From Faecousia sp. (GTDB lineage Bacteria > Bacillota > Clostridia > Oscillospirales > Oscillospiraceae), in NCBI GenBank assembly GCA_029258495.1, contig JARHYV010000365.1:1-11524 (forward strand): a stretch of 11,524 nt of DNA, in the 5' to 3' direction. Position numbers and translations under genes: made by a program. Within the stretch, counting starts at the first letter, position 1; each line of letters starts with the position of its first letter. Under the pieces are notes generated by a model. The model was given only the letters and a program-made list of their open reading frames with translations. It was not told where the DNA came from and searched no databases. Below, in pieces: positions 1 through 6,620 of the stretch.

Positions 1-60
1 GACACCATGGAAGACGACGACGACGTCCAGAACGTCTGGCATAACTGGGATCAGGACTGA
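1..60 (+). CDS. yebC: YebC/PmpR family transcriptional regulator, C-terminal fragment
   Basis: The first 19 codons read to a TGA at 58-60 and end in an acidic run followed by DVQNVWHNWD. YebC/PmpR proteins characteristically finish with a Leu-Glu-Asp-x-Asp-Asp-Val-Gln-x-Val-Tyr-x-Asn stretch, and this tail fits that pattern. The family is about 240-250 residues and acts as a cytoplasmic DNA-binding regulator; members have also been linked to relieving ribosome stalling at proline-rich stretches. Everything but the tail lies outside the window. The gene is a housekeeping neighbour and probably unrelated to the catabolic locus: it converges on the minus-strand unit across a shared terminator. 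The call rests on a short tail only. Confidence 0.72.
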   Translation, partial: DTMEDDDDVQNVWHNWDQD

Positions 61-84
61 TATCGCATCCCATCAAATGAACAC

Positions 85-120
85 AAAACGGAGTGTGCCG
101 AATGCGACACACTCCGTTTT
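85..120. terminator. Bidirectional Rho-independent terminator
   Basis: A perfect 13-bp stem pairs AAAACGGAGTGTG (85-97) with CACACTCCGTTTT (108-120) around a 10-nt loop. The A-run and T-run at the two ends make it work in both directions. It sits between the convergent yebC tail (plus) and the 165-residue gene (minus). Confidence 0.9.
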
Positions 121-151
121 CCTGTATATTGGGCTGATGGCTCCCAGAAAA

Positions 152-649
152 TCAGGGGCAGTAGCCCCGATAATCCTCCAGATACCGCTGCATCAATGCC
201 GCATATTCGGCATACCATTCGGTTTGATTGCTGATATCCGCCTGAGAAATACCCCTTGCAATGGTCATTTCCAGATGTAGCATGCTGCTGTTACAGTAAA
301 AGTAATTGGATCTTTCCTCATAGATGACATAGATCCCGTTCCCATCCTCTCTGCCGTTCACAAACCAGTGGGTAAAATCCTTTTCCGCATAATGCCGGGT
401 CTGATCCGTCACCGGGATCCGAACCGCCTTGAGCTGCATATCCTCCTGACGAAGACCCATCTGTCTGTCGCAGGCATAATAATAGGCATTCCTCTGCTGC
501 ATTTGGATGGTATTGGGTGTGAAGGACGCAAGGGGTACATCCGCTCCATGGAGATCCGCCTTCAGTTTCTCAAGGATCTGTGCCATTGGCACAGGACCAA
601 CCACCACACTCTCCGGATTTTTTTCAATGTAATCGTAGATCCACTTCAT
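152..649 (-). CDS. Hypothetical protein of 165 residues, last gene of the minus-strand unit
   Basis: I do not recognise this protein. The frame opens upstream at 679, but I chose the ATG at 649 because AAGGAG lies 8 nt before it, while the ATG at 679 has no convincing ribosome binding site. The product starts MKWIYDYIEKNPE, has no signal peptide or membrane segment, and looks soluble, cytoplasmic and rich in aromatic residues (many Tyr, with a YYYACD stretch in the middle and YFYC further on). It lacks the features expected of YhcH/DUF386, a small protein often found in nan operons. It lies 58 nt downstream of the DUF624 gene in the same direction and before a terminator, so co-transcription with the esterase and the membrane protein is likely. 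Its role is unknown; co-location suggests an accessory part in carbohydrate use. Confidence 0.75.
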   Translation of the reverse strand: MKWIYDYIEKNPESVVVGPVPMAQILEKLKADLHGADVPLASFTPNTIQMQQRNAYYYACDRQMGLRQEDMQLKAVRIPVTDQTRHYAEKDFTHWFVNGREDGNGIYVIYEERSNYFYCNSSMLHLEMTIARGISQADISNQTEWYAEYAALMQRYLEDYRGYCP

Positions 650-707
650 ATCACATTCTCCTTCTGTGATCTCAGGCACACAGGTTTCCCAATATTGAAT
701 AAGCCGT

Positions 708-1322
708 CTATTCCTCCGGATCCATATACTGCCGGAAGACCGGCTCGAGGATCACGCTCCACACCAGAGTCAGGATCGCCGGAAGGAACATGAACGGCAG
801 CCAGAAACGGATGCACACATACACCCCGCACACCGTGCAGATCCCCAAGAGCATGGTTCTGGGCAGATGGGCAACGGCAAGCTTTACCGCCGTCACATTC
901 AGCTGCCCTGCCGTAAAGGTAAATCGGGACAGCAGCGGCAGCACCCAAGCGGCGATGCCTACCACCACCGTGAGCACCAGCAGCAGGGCTGTGGTCACCA
1001 CGATGGAACCGCTCGTGATCTGCACCGTGTTTCCGTACCTGCGAACCAATGCATATCCACCTGCGATCACTGCCGACCACAGCACCATGCTGATGGTCGC
1101 CGGAAGGAATTCCCGTTTCGCCGTGCGGAAAAATCGGGCGAAGATCCGCTCATCCTTTCCCCGGACGCATCGGGCACAGCAGTCGTACAGCGCCGTGGTA
1201 GCTGCGCCCATGGTAATGACAGGAACCGAGCAGATGAACCACATACCGCTGAGGATCAGCACATCCGCAAGATAGGAAAAGGGTTTCCAGATCCAGTTTT
1301 CATTGCTGAAGAACCTTGCCAT
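708..1322 (-). CDS. DUF624 (YesL-like) integral membrane protein
   Basis: This 204-residue protein has the YesL/DUF624 layout: a short N-terminal segment with a Trp-rich start (NENWIWKPF), a first membrane helix at about residues 17-35, the family-typical SVPVITMGAATTALYDC stretch at 32-48, a basic cytoplasmic segment with ARFFRTAKREF at 62-72, then hydrophobic helices at about 74-92, 105-130 and 155-190. Length matches the family (about 200-220). The biochemical function of DUF624 is not established; members sit beside CUT1 sugar ABC transporters and polysaccharide or glycan utilisation genes in Firmicutes. The ATG at 1320-1322 is separated by one base from the TGA of the esterase gene, which argues for translational coupling and shared expression. 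A role in transport or sensing is inference only. Confidence 0.85.
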   Translation of the reverse strand: MARFFSNENWIWKPFSYLADVLILSGMWFICSVPVITMGAATTALYDCCARCVRGKDERIFARFFRTAKREFLPATISMVLWSAVIAGGYALVRRYGNTVQITSGSIVVTTALLLVLTVVVGIAAWVLPLLSRFTFTAGQLNVTAVKLAVAHLPRTMLLGICTVCGVYVCIRFWLPFMFLPAILTLVWSVILEPVFRQYMDPEE

Positions 1323-1323
1323 A

Positions 1324-1980
1324 TCATTCCACCAATGTCGGGATCAGCTCCGCCAGCTTTTCCGCCAGATCGGCATGTCCTTTTCTGGTCAGATGCATGC
1401 AGTCATGGCGGTTGAATTCCCCGACACCCTCCGCATCCAGAAACGCACAGCCCTGCCGCGCACAGACCTGCGCATACAGCGGTGCCAGCTCTCTGGACTT
1501 TTGGGGACAGCCTGCGCCCATAGCATCCCCTTCGGGGATCCGGTACAAGCCTTCTCCGATGTGCGGCGGTGCAATGACCAGAATGTTCGGCTTGTTGTTC
1601 CGCCATGCCATGACGCTCTTCGCCTTCATCACAAGGCGCTCCATCCCGATGGCGATGCAGGCGGCATTTGCCCCCAGACGCTCCTTGGTATCGTTGGTGC
1701 CCAGCATGATCACCAGAAGATCCACCGGCTCGTGGCTCATCAGACAGGAATAGATGGCATCCAGACCGGACATGCACTCGTGCAGAGGATCGGGAAATAC
1801 CGTAGTCCGTCCGCTGAGTCCCTCTTCCAGAACCAGATACTCTTCCCCAAGCTTTTTCTGGAGCAGACATGTCCACCGTTCGTTTTCGTTGAAACGGGTC
1901 GAGCCGTCTGCACAGTCCCCAGACTCCGCGCAATAGCCGTGGGTATTGGAGTCACCGAAACAGACAATGTGTTTTTTCAT
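1324..1980 (-). CDS. SGNH/GDSL hydrolase, arylesterase/acetylesterase type
   Basis: A 218-residue hydrolase without signal peptide. The family blocks are visible in order: FGDSNTHG with the predicted nucleophile Ser11, the oxyanion glycine Gly54 in LEEGLSGRTT, block III GTND at 94-97 with Asn96, and the catalytic pair Asp193 and His196 in DCMHL near the C-terminus. The combination EEGLSxRTT and IMLGTNDTK closely resembles the cytoplasmic arylesterase/acyltransferase subgroup typified by Mycobacterium smegmatis MsAcT (about 216 residues). Such enzymes hydrolyse short acyl esters. Next to sialic-acid genes, a likely substrate is O-acetylated sialic acid or another O-acetylated sugar, but this is inference. 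AAGGAG lies 8 nt upstream of the ATG. It is first in the minus-strand unit and divergent from the epimerase gene. Confidence 0.9.
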   Translation of the reverse strand: MKKHIVCFGDSNTHGYCAESGDCADGSTRFNENERWTCLLQKKLGEEYLVLEEGLSGRTTVFPDPLHECMSGLDAIYSCLMSHEPVDLLVIMLGTNDTKERLGANAACIAIGMERLVMKAKSVMAWRNNKPNILVIAPPHIGEGLYRIPEGDAMGAGCPQKSRELAPLYAQVCARQGCAFLDAEGVGEFNRHDCMHLTRKGHADLAEKLAELIPTLVE

Positions 1981-2016
1981 AAATTACGCTCCTTTCATCG
2001 GCGTTATTTTATGCAC

Positions 2017-2045
2017 ATCATACCACAATTTCCGTCAAATGTCAC
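2017..2045 (-). promoter_or_regulatory. Predicted promoter of the esterase unit (minus strand)
   Basis: Read on the minus strand, GTGACA (2045-2040, one mismatch to the -35 consensus) is followed after 17 nt by TATGAT (2022-2017), which is preceded by TG plus one base, an extended -10 element. It lies 37 nt upstream of the esterase ATG and is back-to-back with the promoter of the epimerase unit. Confidence 0.6.
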
Positions 2046-2051
2046 TACCTT

Positions 2052-2071
2052 GTGGTGAAAATTTCCTTCAC
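2052..2071. promoter_or_regulatory. Candidate operator dyad between the divergent promoters
   Basis: The 20 bp here match an imperfect palindrome GTGnnGnAAATTTnCnnCAC, 14 of 20 positions symmetric, centred between 2061 and 2062. It lies 6 nt beyond the minus-strand -35 and 9 nt before the plus-strand -35, so one bound dimer could affect both. RpiR-family operators are often AT-centred palindromes with GAAA/TTTC arms, so the RpiR protein encoded two genes away is the obvious candidate ligand (inference). Confidence 0.45.
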
Positions 2072-2080
2072 TATTCCATA

Positions 2081-2109
2081 TTGAAAATACCTTCCAGTCA
2101 TGGTAGTAT
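2081..2109 (+). promoter_or_regulatory. Predicted promoter of the epimerase-rpiR-DUF218 unit
   Basis: TTGAAA (2081-2086) is followed after 17 nt by TAGTAT (2104-2109), with TG at 2101-2102 giving an extended -10. Transcription would start near 2116, leaving a leader of about 54 nt before the epimerase ATG. Confidence 0.6.
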
Positions 2110-2169
2110 GATTTCATCAGAGCATTTACCGTAAAATCTTTCCGTAATTTTCATGGAGGTGCATTTAGC

Positions 2170-3372
2170 ATGGAGCGAGAAACACTATTGCAGGCACAGA
2201 GCTGGATCCGCGCACAGCTGGATACCTGTGTCGATTTTTGGCTGAAAAACGGTATGGATCATCAGCACGGCGGTGTATACACCTGTCTTGACCGAGAGGG
2301 CAAGGTCTTCTCCACCGACAAGAGCGTCTGGATGCAGGGTCGGTGCGCATGGATCTTCGCATGGCTGTGCCATACCTATGGCAAGCGCGAGGAATGGATG
2401 CAGGCAAGCAAAAGCTGTCTGGATTTCATGGAGCGTTACTGCATCAACCGAGAGGCAGGCGACCGCATGTACTTCACCGTCACAGAGGACGGTCAGCCCC
2501 TGCGTCAGCGCCGCTACTACTTCTCCGAGGCCTTCTATGCAATGGCCAACGCCGAATACTACGGTCTGGTGGGTGAGCAGGAATATATCGACCGGGCACG
2601 GAAGGCATACGATATCTACTGGGATCTGTGGCACGGTGCTCCCGATCCCACCGGTCTGGGGCCTAAGACCATCCCCACCACCCGTACCGGCCGTGCCTTC
2701 GGTCTGCCTATGATCTATCTGAATGTCACGAGCGTGCTCATGCGGGTGGATCCTGAGCACAAGGCACTGTATGACGAGCGCGCCAATGCCTGTGTGGAGG
2801 ATATCTTCCGCTACCATGTCCATCCGGAGCTGAAATGCGTGCTTGAAAATGTCGGCCCCAACGGTGAGGCCCGTCTGAACTATACCGAGGGTCGTTTTGT
2901 GAACCCCGGTCACGACATCGAGGGTGTCTGGTTCCTGCTTGAGCATGCCAAGCGCACCGGAAACGCCGAACTGGTGACCAAGGCCGAGGAGATCTTCAAC
3001 TGGGCCATCACTGCCGGATGGGACGACGAATACGGCGGACTGCTGTACTTTGTAGACGCTCTGGGCATGCCGCCGGAGTCCTACGAGCACGACATGAAAC
3101 TGTGGTGGCCTCATAACGAGATCCTGATCTCCTCCATGATGCTCTACCGCGACACCGGCAAGGAGGAATATCTCCGGTGGTTCAACAGGACTCTGGACTA
3201 TTGCAAGACCTATCTTGCCGACGAAGAATACGGCGAATGGTACGGCTATCTGCGCCGGGACGGCAAGCCCACCATGCCCGCCTGCAAGGGCTCTACCTTC
3301 AAGGGCCCATTCCATCTGCCCAGAATGCTGAGCATGGTGGATACCATGCTCACAGAAATCTTAAATCAGTAA
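2170..3372 (+). CDS. N-acylglucosamine 2-epimerase (AGE) family protein
   Basis: This 400-residue protein has the full length of AGE enzymes (about 390-420), which fold as an (alpha/alpha)6 barrel and interconvert ManNAc and GlcNAc in the cytoplasm. Visible landmarks are WMQGR with Arg58, NPGHDIEG with His248, WPHNE with Glu317, and the C-terminal KGSTFKGPFHLPR with His382. These match the two catalytic histidines and the Arg/Glu pocket residues of characterised AGEs. GGAGGT lies 9 nt before the ATG. A cellobiose or mannose 2-epimerase is the main alternative, but the nearby NanA favours ManNAc. The enzyme acts on the unphosphorylated sugar, so its product GlcNAc still needs a kinase. It is the first gene of the unit; its stop overlaps the ribosome binding site of the rpiR-type gene. 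Confidence 0.88.
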   Translation: MERETLLQAQSWIRAQLDTCVDFWLKNGMDHQHGGVYTCLDREGKVFSTDKSVWMQGRCAWIFAWLCHTYGKREEWMQASKSCLDFMERYCINREAGDRMYFTVTEDGQPLRQRRYYFSEAFYAMANAEYYGLVGEQEYIDRARKAYDIYWDLWHGAPDPTGLGPKTIPTTRTGRAFGLPMIYLNVTSVLMRVDPEHKALYDERANACVEDIFRYHVHPELKCVLENVGPNGEARLNYTEGRFVNPGHDIEGVWFLLEHAKRTGNAELVTKAEEIFNWAITAGWDDEYGGLLYFVDALGMPPESYEHDMKLWWPHNEILISSMMLYRDTGKEEYLRWFNRTLDYCKTYLADEEYGEWYGYLRRDGKPTMPACKGSTFKGPFHLPRMLSMVDTMLTEILNQ

Positions 3373-3385
3373 GGACGGATCAACC

Positions 3386-4249
3386 ATGCCCATACACGCC
3401 CGAAGTGTCTTTGAACAAATCAGCAGCCAGTACTATTCCCTGACCTCATCGGAAAAGAAGGTCGCCGACTTTGCCCTCTCCAATCAGAGCGGCACCCAGT
3501 TCATGTCCATTTCCGAACTGGCGGATGCCTGCGATGTGGCCGAGGCCACCATCTCCCGCTTCTGCCGCCGACTGGGCTACAAGGGCTACAACGCATTCAA
3601 ACTGGCGGTGGCCAATGCCTCCCCCATGCGCAAGCCTTGGGACAATCCCCTTTCCGGGGAAGTGACCGCCGAGGACACACTGGAGGACATCTGCAAAAAG
3701 CTCTACTCCGCCGAGGTCGAGGCCATGGCACAGACCATGGAGCTGCTGGATCTGAATGCCATCGAGCAGGCGGCAAAGCTGCTGCATCAGGCAAAGCGTG
3801 TGCTGTGCATGGGTCAGGGCGGATCTCTGCTGATCGCCAACGAGGCTGCCCATCTGTTTTCCACGGTGAGCAACAACTTCACCGCCATTGCAGACTCCCA
3901 CTTGCAGGCCATCGCGGCGACCACCATGGATCCGGAGGATGTGATCTTCTTCTTTTCCTACTCCGGCTCCACCAAGGAGATGATGGAGACCCTGAGGCTT
4001 GCCCGGCAGCAGCAGGGCAAGGTGATCCTTGTCACCCGGTTCCCAAAATCCCCCGGCGCAGAGCTTTCGGATATCGTGCTGCAATGCGGCGCCAACGAGA
4101 ATTCCCTGCAATCCGGCTCCATTGCCGCGCGGATCGCCCAGATGTATCTGCTGGATATCCTCTTTTCAGAGTATTCCCGCAAGGATCTGGAGCAGTGCCT
4201 GAATATGCGCAGACGCATCGCCGATGCCCTTGACAACCGGCATGTATAA
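3386..4249 (+). CDS. RpiR (MurR) family transcriptional regulator with SIS domain
   Basis: The 287 residues match the usual RpiR size and two-domain plan. The N-terminal HTH_6 domain (about 1-80) contains SISELADACDVAEATISRFC at 41-60 followed by RRLGYKGYNAFK, the typical recognition helix region. The C-terminal SIS phosphosugar-binding domain (about 130-265) begins with RVLCMGQGGSLLIANEAAH and carries FFFSYSGST at 188-196, the family's sugar-phosphate-binding signature. RpiR proteins such as SiaR and NanR control sialic-acid genes by sensing a pathway intermediate. Which effector is used here cannot be read off; a hexosamine phosphate is plausible. AAGGA (3371-3375) overlaps the stop of the epimerase gene and lies 10 nt before the ATG, showing tight operon linkage. 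It probably regulates its own unit and the neighbouring ones (inference). Confidence 0.93.
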   Translation: MPIHARSVFEQISSQYYSLTSSEKKVADFALSNQSGTQFMSISELADACDVAEATISRFCRRLGYKGYNAFKLAVANASPMRKPWDNPLSGEVTAEDTLEDICKKLYSAEVEAMAQTMELLDLNAIEQAAKLLHQAKRVLCMGQGGSLLIANEAAHLFSTVSNNFTAIADSHLQAIAATTMDPEDVIFFFSYSGSTKEMMETLRLARQQQGKVILVTRFPKSPGAELSDIVLQCGANENSLQSGSIAARIAQMYLLDILFSEYSRKDLEQCLNMRRRIADALDNRHV

Positions 4250-4278
4250 GCCTTTGCAGGGACACCAGAAAGGAAACC

Positions 4279-4929
4279 ATGGATCGAAACACCTATCTGC
4301 ATGTGCAGACCCTCTGGGACTACATGCACATGGATATGAAACCGGAGCCTTCCGACCTGATCGTAGGCTTTGGCTGCTATAACGAAGAGATCGCTCTGAG
4401 GGCAGCCCAGCTGTATCATCAGGGCTATGCCCCAAAGCTGCTGTTTACAGGCGGTTTGGGGCGCAACACCAAACAAATGTGGACGGAGACCGAGGCTGAC
4501 CGCTTTGCCCGGATCGCCGTTTCTGCCGGAGTGCCGGAGGAGGCCATCCTGATCGAAAATCAGTCCTCCAACACCGCCGAGAACATCCTGTTTACCAAAC
4601 GGATGCTTGCCGGTCAGCCCATCCGGCAGATCATCGGCATCCACAAGCCCTTTATGGAGCGGCGGCTCCATGCCGCCATGGGGGTGTACTGGCCGGAGCT
4701 CCGATGCATCGTCACATCCCCGCAGCTGTCCATCGAGGAATACATCCGCCTGTCCACCATGCAGGGCTTGGGGGAAAAACGGGTGATCGAGATCCTTGTG
4801 GGCGACTTTCAGCGCATCGATGCCTATGCAAAACGGGGCTATCAGATCCCTCAGCAGATCCCGGACGCTGTCTGGGACTCCTTCCACGCCCTTGTATCGC
4901 AGGGGTATACCAGCGACCTTGTCGAATAA
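4279..4929 (+). CDS. DUF218 / YdcF-like protein
   Basis: A 216-residue soluble protein with the DUF218 (YdcF/SanA/ElyC) core: a strand ending SDLIVGFG at 25-32, FTGGLG at 56-61, the TETEADRFARIA helix at 69-80, GVPEEAILIENQSSNTAEN at 84-102, and KPFMERR at 123-129. The S/T-N-T-x-E-N signature and the preceding acidic residue are typical of the family's pocket. E. coli YdcF has been reported to bind S-adenosylmethionine, while ElyC and SanA affect envelope integrity; no reaction is established. This copy has no membrane anchor, so it resembles YdcF rather than SanA or ElyC. AAGGA lies a few bases before the ATG, 29 nt after the rpiR-type gene. It shows no ATPase or kinase motif, so it should not be taken as the missing sugar kinase. 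Confidence 0.85.
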   Translation: MDRNTYLHVQTLWDYMHMDMKPEPSDLIVGFGCYNEEIALRAAQLYHQGYAPKLLFTGGLGRNTKQMWTETEADRFARIAVSAGVPEEAILIENQSSNTAENILFTKRMLAGQPIRQIIGIHKPFMERRLHAAMGVYWPELRCIVTSPQLSIEEYIRLSTMQGLGEKRVIEILVGDFQRIDAYAKRGYQIPQQIPDAVWDSFHALVSQGYTSDLVE

Positions 4930-4938
4930 AATCACAGC

Positions 4939-4989
4939 CTCCGGACGGCTCCGTGCTCCCTCTCTGGGCACTGCCGTCCGGAGCTTTTT
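4939..4989 (+). terminator. Rho-independent terminator of the epimerase unit
   Basis: CTCCGGACGGC (4939-4949) pairs perfectly with GCCGTCCGGAG (4973-4983), 11 bp, followed by a C and five T. The 23-nt loop can form a small inner stem (GTGC with GCAC). It starts 10 nt after the DUF218 stop codon, separating this unit from the transporter unit. Confidence 0.88.
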
Positions 4990-5011
4990 GCATCCGTTCA
5001 CAAAGTGTTGA

Positions 5012-5028
5012 CAATTTAGACAAAATTG
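5012..5028. repeat. Short inverted repeat upstream of the transporter unit
   Basis: CAATTT (5012-5017) and AAATTG (5023-5028) are perfect inverted arms with a 5-nt spacer. It lies about 100 nt upstream of the predicted promoter. It could be an upstream regulator site, but the sequence is AT-rich and short, so chance is possible. Confidence 0.25.
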
Positions 5029-5124
5029 CACCGTCATCTCAGAATGACTGGCTGTTTGATTTTGTGCGTATTGCAACAAATTTCCACGATTGATATTTTA
5101 TGAAAAAAATTTCGCTTTTTCCCG

Positions 5125-5156
5125 TTGACATCTATGTTCATATTGGCTAATATAAT
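5125..5156 (+). promoter_or_regulatory. Predicted promoter of the transporter-nanA unit
   Basis: A perfect TTGACA (5125-5130) is followed by TAATAT at 17-nt spacing (5148-5153), overlapping a perfect TATAAT at 20-nt spacing (5151-5156). The 17-nt register is the more likely. Transcription would start near 5160-5163. GAAAnnnnTTTC at 5102-5113 sits 11 nt upstream of the -35 and could be an operator. Confidence 0.75.
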
Positions 5157-5158
5157 CA

Positions 5159-5193
5159 TGGTTTAGGAAGTGTGTATTGTCACTTATAAACCA
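5159..5193 (+). promoter_or_regulatory. 5' leader stem-loop of the binding-protein mRNA
   Basis: TGGTTTA (5159-5165) pairs with TAAACCA (5187-5193) and AAGTG (5168-5172) with CACTT (5181-5185), giving 12 bp with a GG/A internal loop and an 8-nt terminal loop. It coincides with the predicted transcription start, so it would be a hairpin at the very 5' end of the mRNA, a position where such structures protect transcripts from decay. It could instead be a DNA dyad at +1 bound by a repressor. It lies 17 nt before the ribosome binding site (AGGAGG, 5210-5215). Confidence 0.5.
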
Positions 5194-5220
5194 AAACAAA
5201 CAATCTTTTAGGAGGCTATT

Positions 5221-6585
5221 ATGAAAAAGTTAATTGCAATGGCGCTGGCTTTGATCATGGTGATGAGCTTGGGCGCATGCACCGTAACCACCACTGATTC
5301 CACCACCGCATCAACGCAAGGCGGCACTCCCGATGCCACTGCCGGCTCTGAGACCACCGCCAATACTTCCGCTCCTGTTGAAATTTCCCTGTGGACTTAT
5401 CCCATCGGCAAGTGGGGCGACGAGGCCACCGTCAAGACCCTGCTCGAGGGCTTTAACGCTGCTCACCCCAACATCAAGGTCAATGTGGAATACCTGACCT
5501 ATCAGGACGGCGATGACAAGGTCAACACCGCCATCGAGGGCAATGCCGCTCCCGATCTGATCATGGAAGGCCCCGAGCGTCTGGTTGCAAACTGGGGTGC
5601 CAAGGGCAAGATGGTCGATCTGGCCGATCTGTGGACAAGCGAAACCAAGGCCGATATCGAGGCAAACAACGCTGCCGTTGCAGCCGCCTGTAAGTGGTCT
5701 GACGGCGCTTACTACGAGTACCCCCTGTGCATGACCACCCACTGCATGGCCATCAACAAGACCGTCTTTGAAAAGGCCGGTGCCATGCAGTACATCGACG
5801 AGAAGACCCACACCTGGACCACCGAAAACTTCCTGAAGGCCGTTCAGGCTGTCTACGATGCCGGAAACCAGAATGTCGGCGCCATCTTCTGCGGCGGCCA
5901 GGGCGGTGACCAGGGCACCCGTGCCATCGTCAACAACCTGTACAGCGGTCACTTCACCAACGAAGATTTCACCGGCTACACCATCAACACACCTGAAAAC
6001 ATCAAGGCTCTGGAGGCTCTGAAGGCACAGGACGGCATCACCTTTGATCCCGCTATCGTCGGCGGCGACGAGATCACCCTCTTCCGCAACGGCACACTGC
6101 AGATGGCATTCTGCTGGAACATCGGCGAGCAGCTCAAGAGCGAAAATGCCGAGGCCGGTCACACCAACAACGGTGACGAGATCATGTTCATGGCATTCCC
6201 CTCTGACGACAATGTGCCCGAGCTGTGCGGCGGCATTTGGGGTTTCGGCATCTTCAACAACGGCGACAACACCAAGATCGAGGCTGCCAAGACCTTCATC
6301 AAGTACATGTGCGACGAGAACCCTGCCGCTGCTGTCAAGGCATCCAACTTCTTCCCCGTGAAGGCTTCCGTCAAGGATGTCTACGCAGGCGAGGCTTCCG
6401 AAACCGTCATGAACGAGTACAGCCAGCTGTCCGGTTTCCTGGGTGGCTACTATCAGGTCGTTCCCGGCTGGACTACCGCCCGTACCGAGTGGTGGAACAT
6501 GCTGCAGAAGGTCAACTCCGGCGAGGATATCGCCTCTGCTGTGGCAAACTTTGACACCGCTGCCAACGCAGCCGCTGCCGGCTGA
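5221..6585 (+). CDS. Extracellular sugar-binding lipoprotein of a CUT1 ABC importer (probable sialic acid)
   Basis: This 454-residue protein has a Lys-rich start, a hydrophobic core and the lipobox LGAC with Cys20, so it should be lipid-anchored on the outer face of the membrane. A Thr/Ser/Ala-rich linker (about 21-52) tethers the binding domain, which starts VEISLWTYPIGKWG and continues with a family-1 extracellular solute-binding fold (FNAAHPNIKVNVEYL, APDLIMEGPERL). The C-terminus ends in an Ala-rich tail. AGGAGG lies 5 nt before the ATG. Its codon use is strongly biased to a few C-ending or G-ending codons, suggesting high expression. Two permease genes and nanA follow, so Neu5Ac or a related sialic acid is the likely ligand, as in SAT2-type systems of gut Firmicutes; specificity cannot be read from the sequence. 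A terminator follows directly, favouring more binding protein than permease. Confidence 0.9.
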   Translation: MKKLIAMALALIMVMSLGACTVTTTDSTTASTQGGTPDATAGSETTANTSAPVEISLWTYPIGKWGDEATVKTLLEGFNAAHPNIKVNVEYLTYQDGDDKVNTAIEGNAAPDLIMEGPERLVANWGAKGKMVDLADLWTSETKADIEANNAAVAAACKWSDGAYYEYPLCMTTHCMAINKTVFEKAGAMQYIDEKTHTWTTENFLKAVQAVYDAGNQNVGAIFCGGQGGDQGTRAIVNNLYSGHFTNEDFTGYTINTPENIKALEALKAQDGITFDPAIVGGDEITLFRNGTLQMAFCWNIGEQLKSENAEAGHTNNGDEIMFMAFPSDDNVPELCGGIWGFGIFNNGDNTKIEAAKTFIKYMCDENPAAAVKASNFFPVKASVKDVYAGEASETVMNEYSQLSGFLGGYYQVVPGWTTARTEWWNMLQKVNSGEDIASAVANFDTAANAAAAG

Positions 6586-6620
6586 TCCGGCACACAACCA
6601 AACATGAAGATGTAACAACC

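Noticed and set aside
152..649. The 165-residue protein as YhcH/DUF386
   Set aside because: Size is similar, but the expected cupin-like His/Glu pattern and conserved segments of that family are not seen.
650..679. Earlier ATG for the 165-residue gene
   Set aside because: AAGGAG is correctly spaced for the ATG at 649, while the ATG at 679 has none.
2185..3315. A 376-codon open frame antisense to the epimerase gene
   Set aside because: It is a GC-bias shadow with low-complexity Gly/Val/His content and no domain; the sense strand encodes a complete AGE protein.
4279..4929. The DUF218 gene as the missing amino-sugar kinase
   Set aside because: It has no ROK or ASKHA phosphate motifs and no zinc cluster; the DUF218 signatures are clear.
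5008..5013. TTGACA as a -35 element
   Set aside because: No -10-like hexamer follows at 16-18 nt; a much better promoter lies at 5125-5156.
4990..5220. A CcpA cre site or a riboswitch before the transporter unit
   Set aside because: I found no match to the cre consensus and no known riboswitch core; only the promoter, short AT-rich repeats and the 5' stem-loop are supported.
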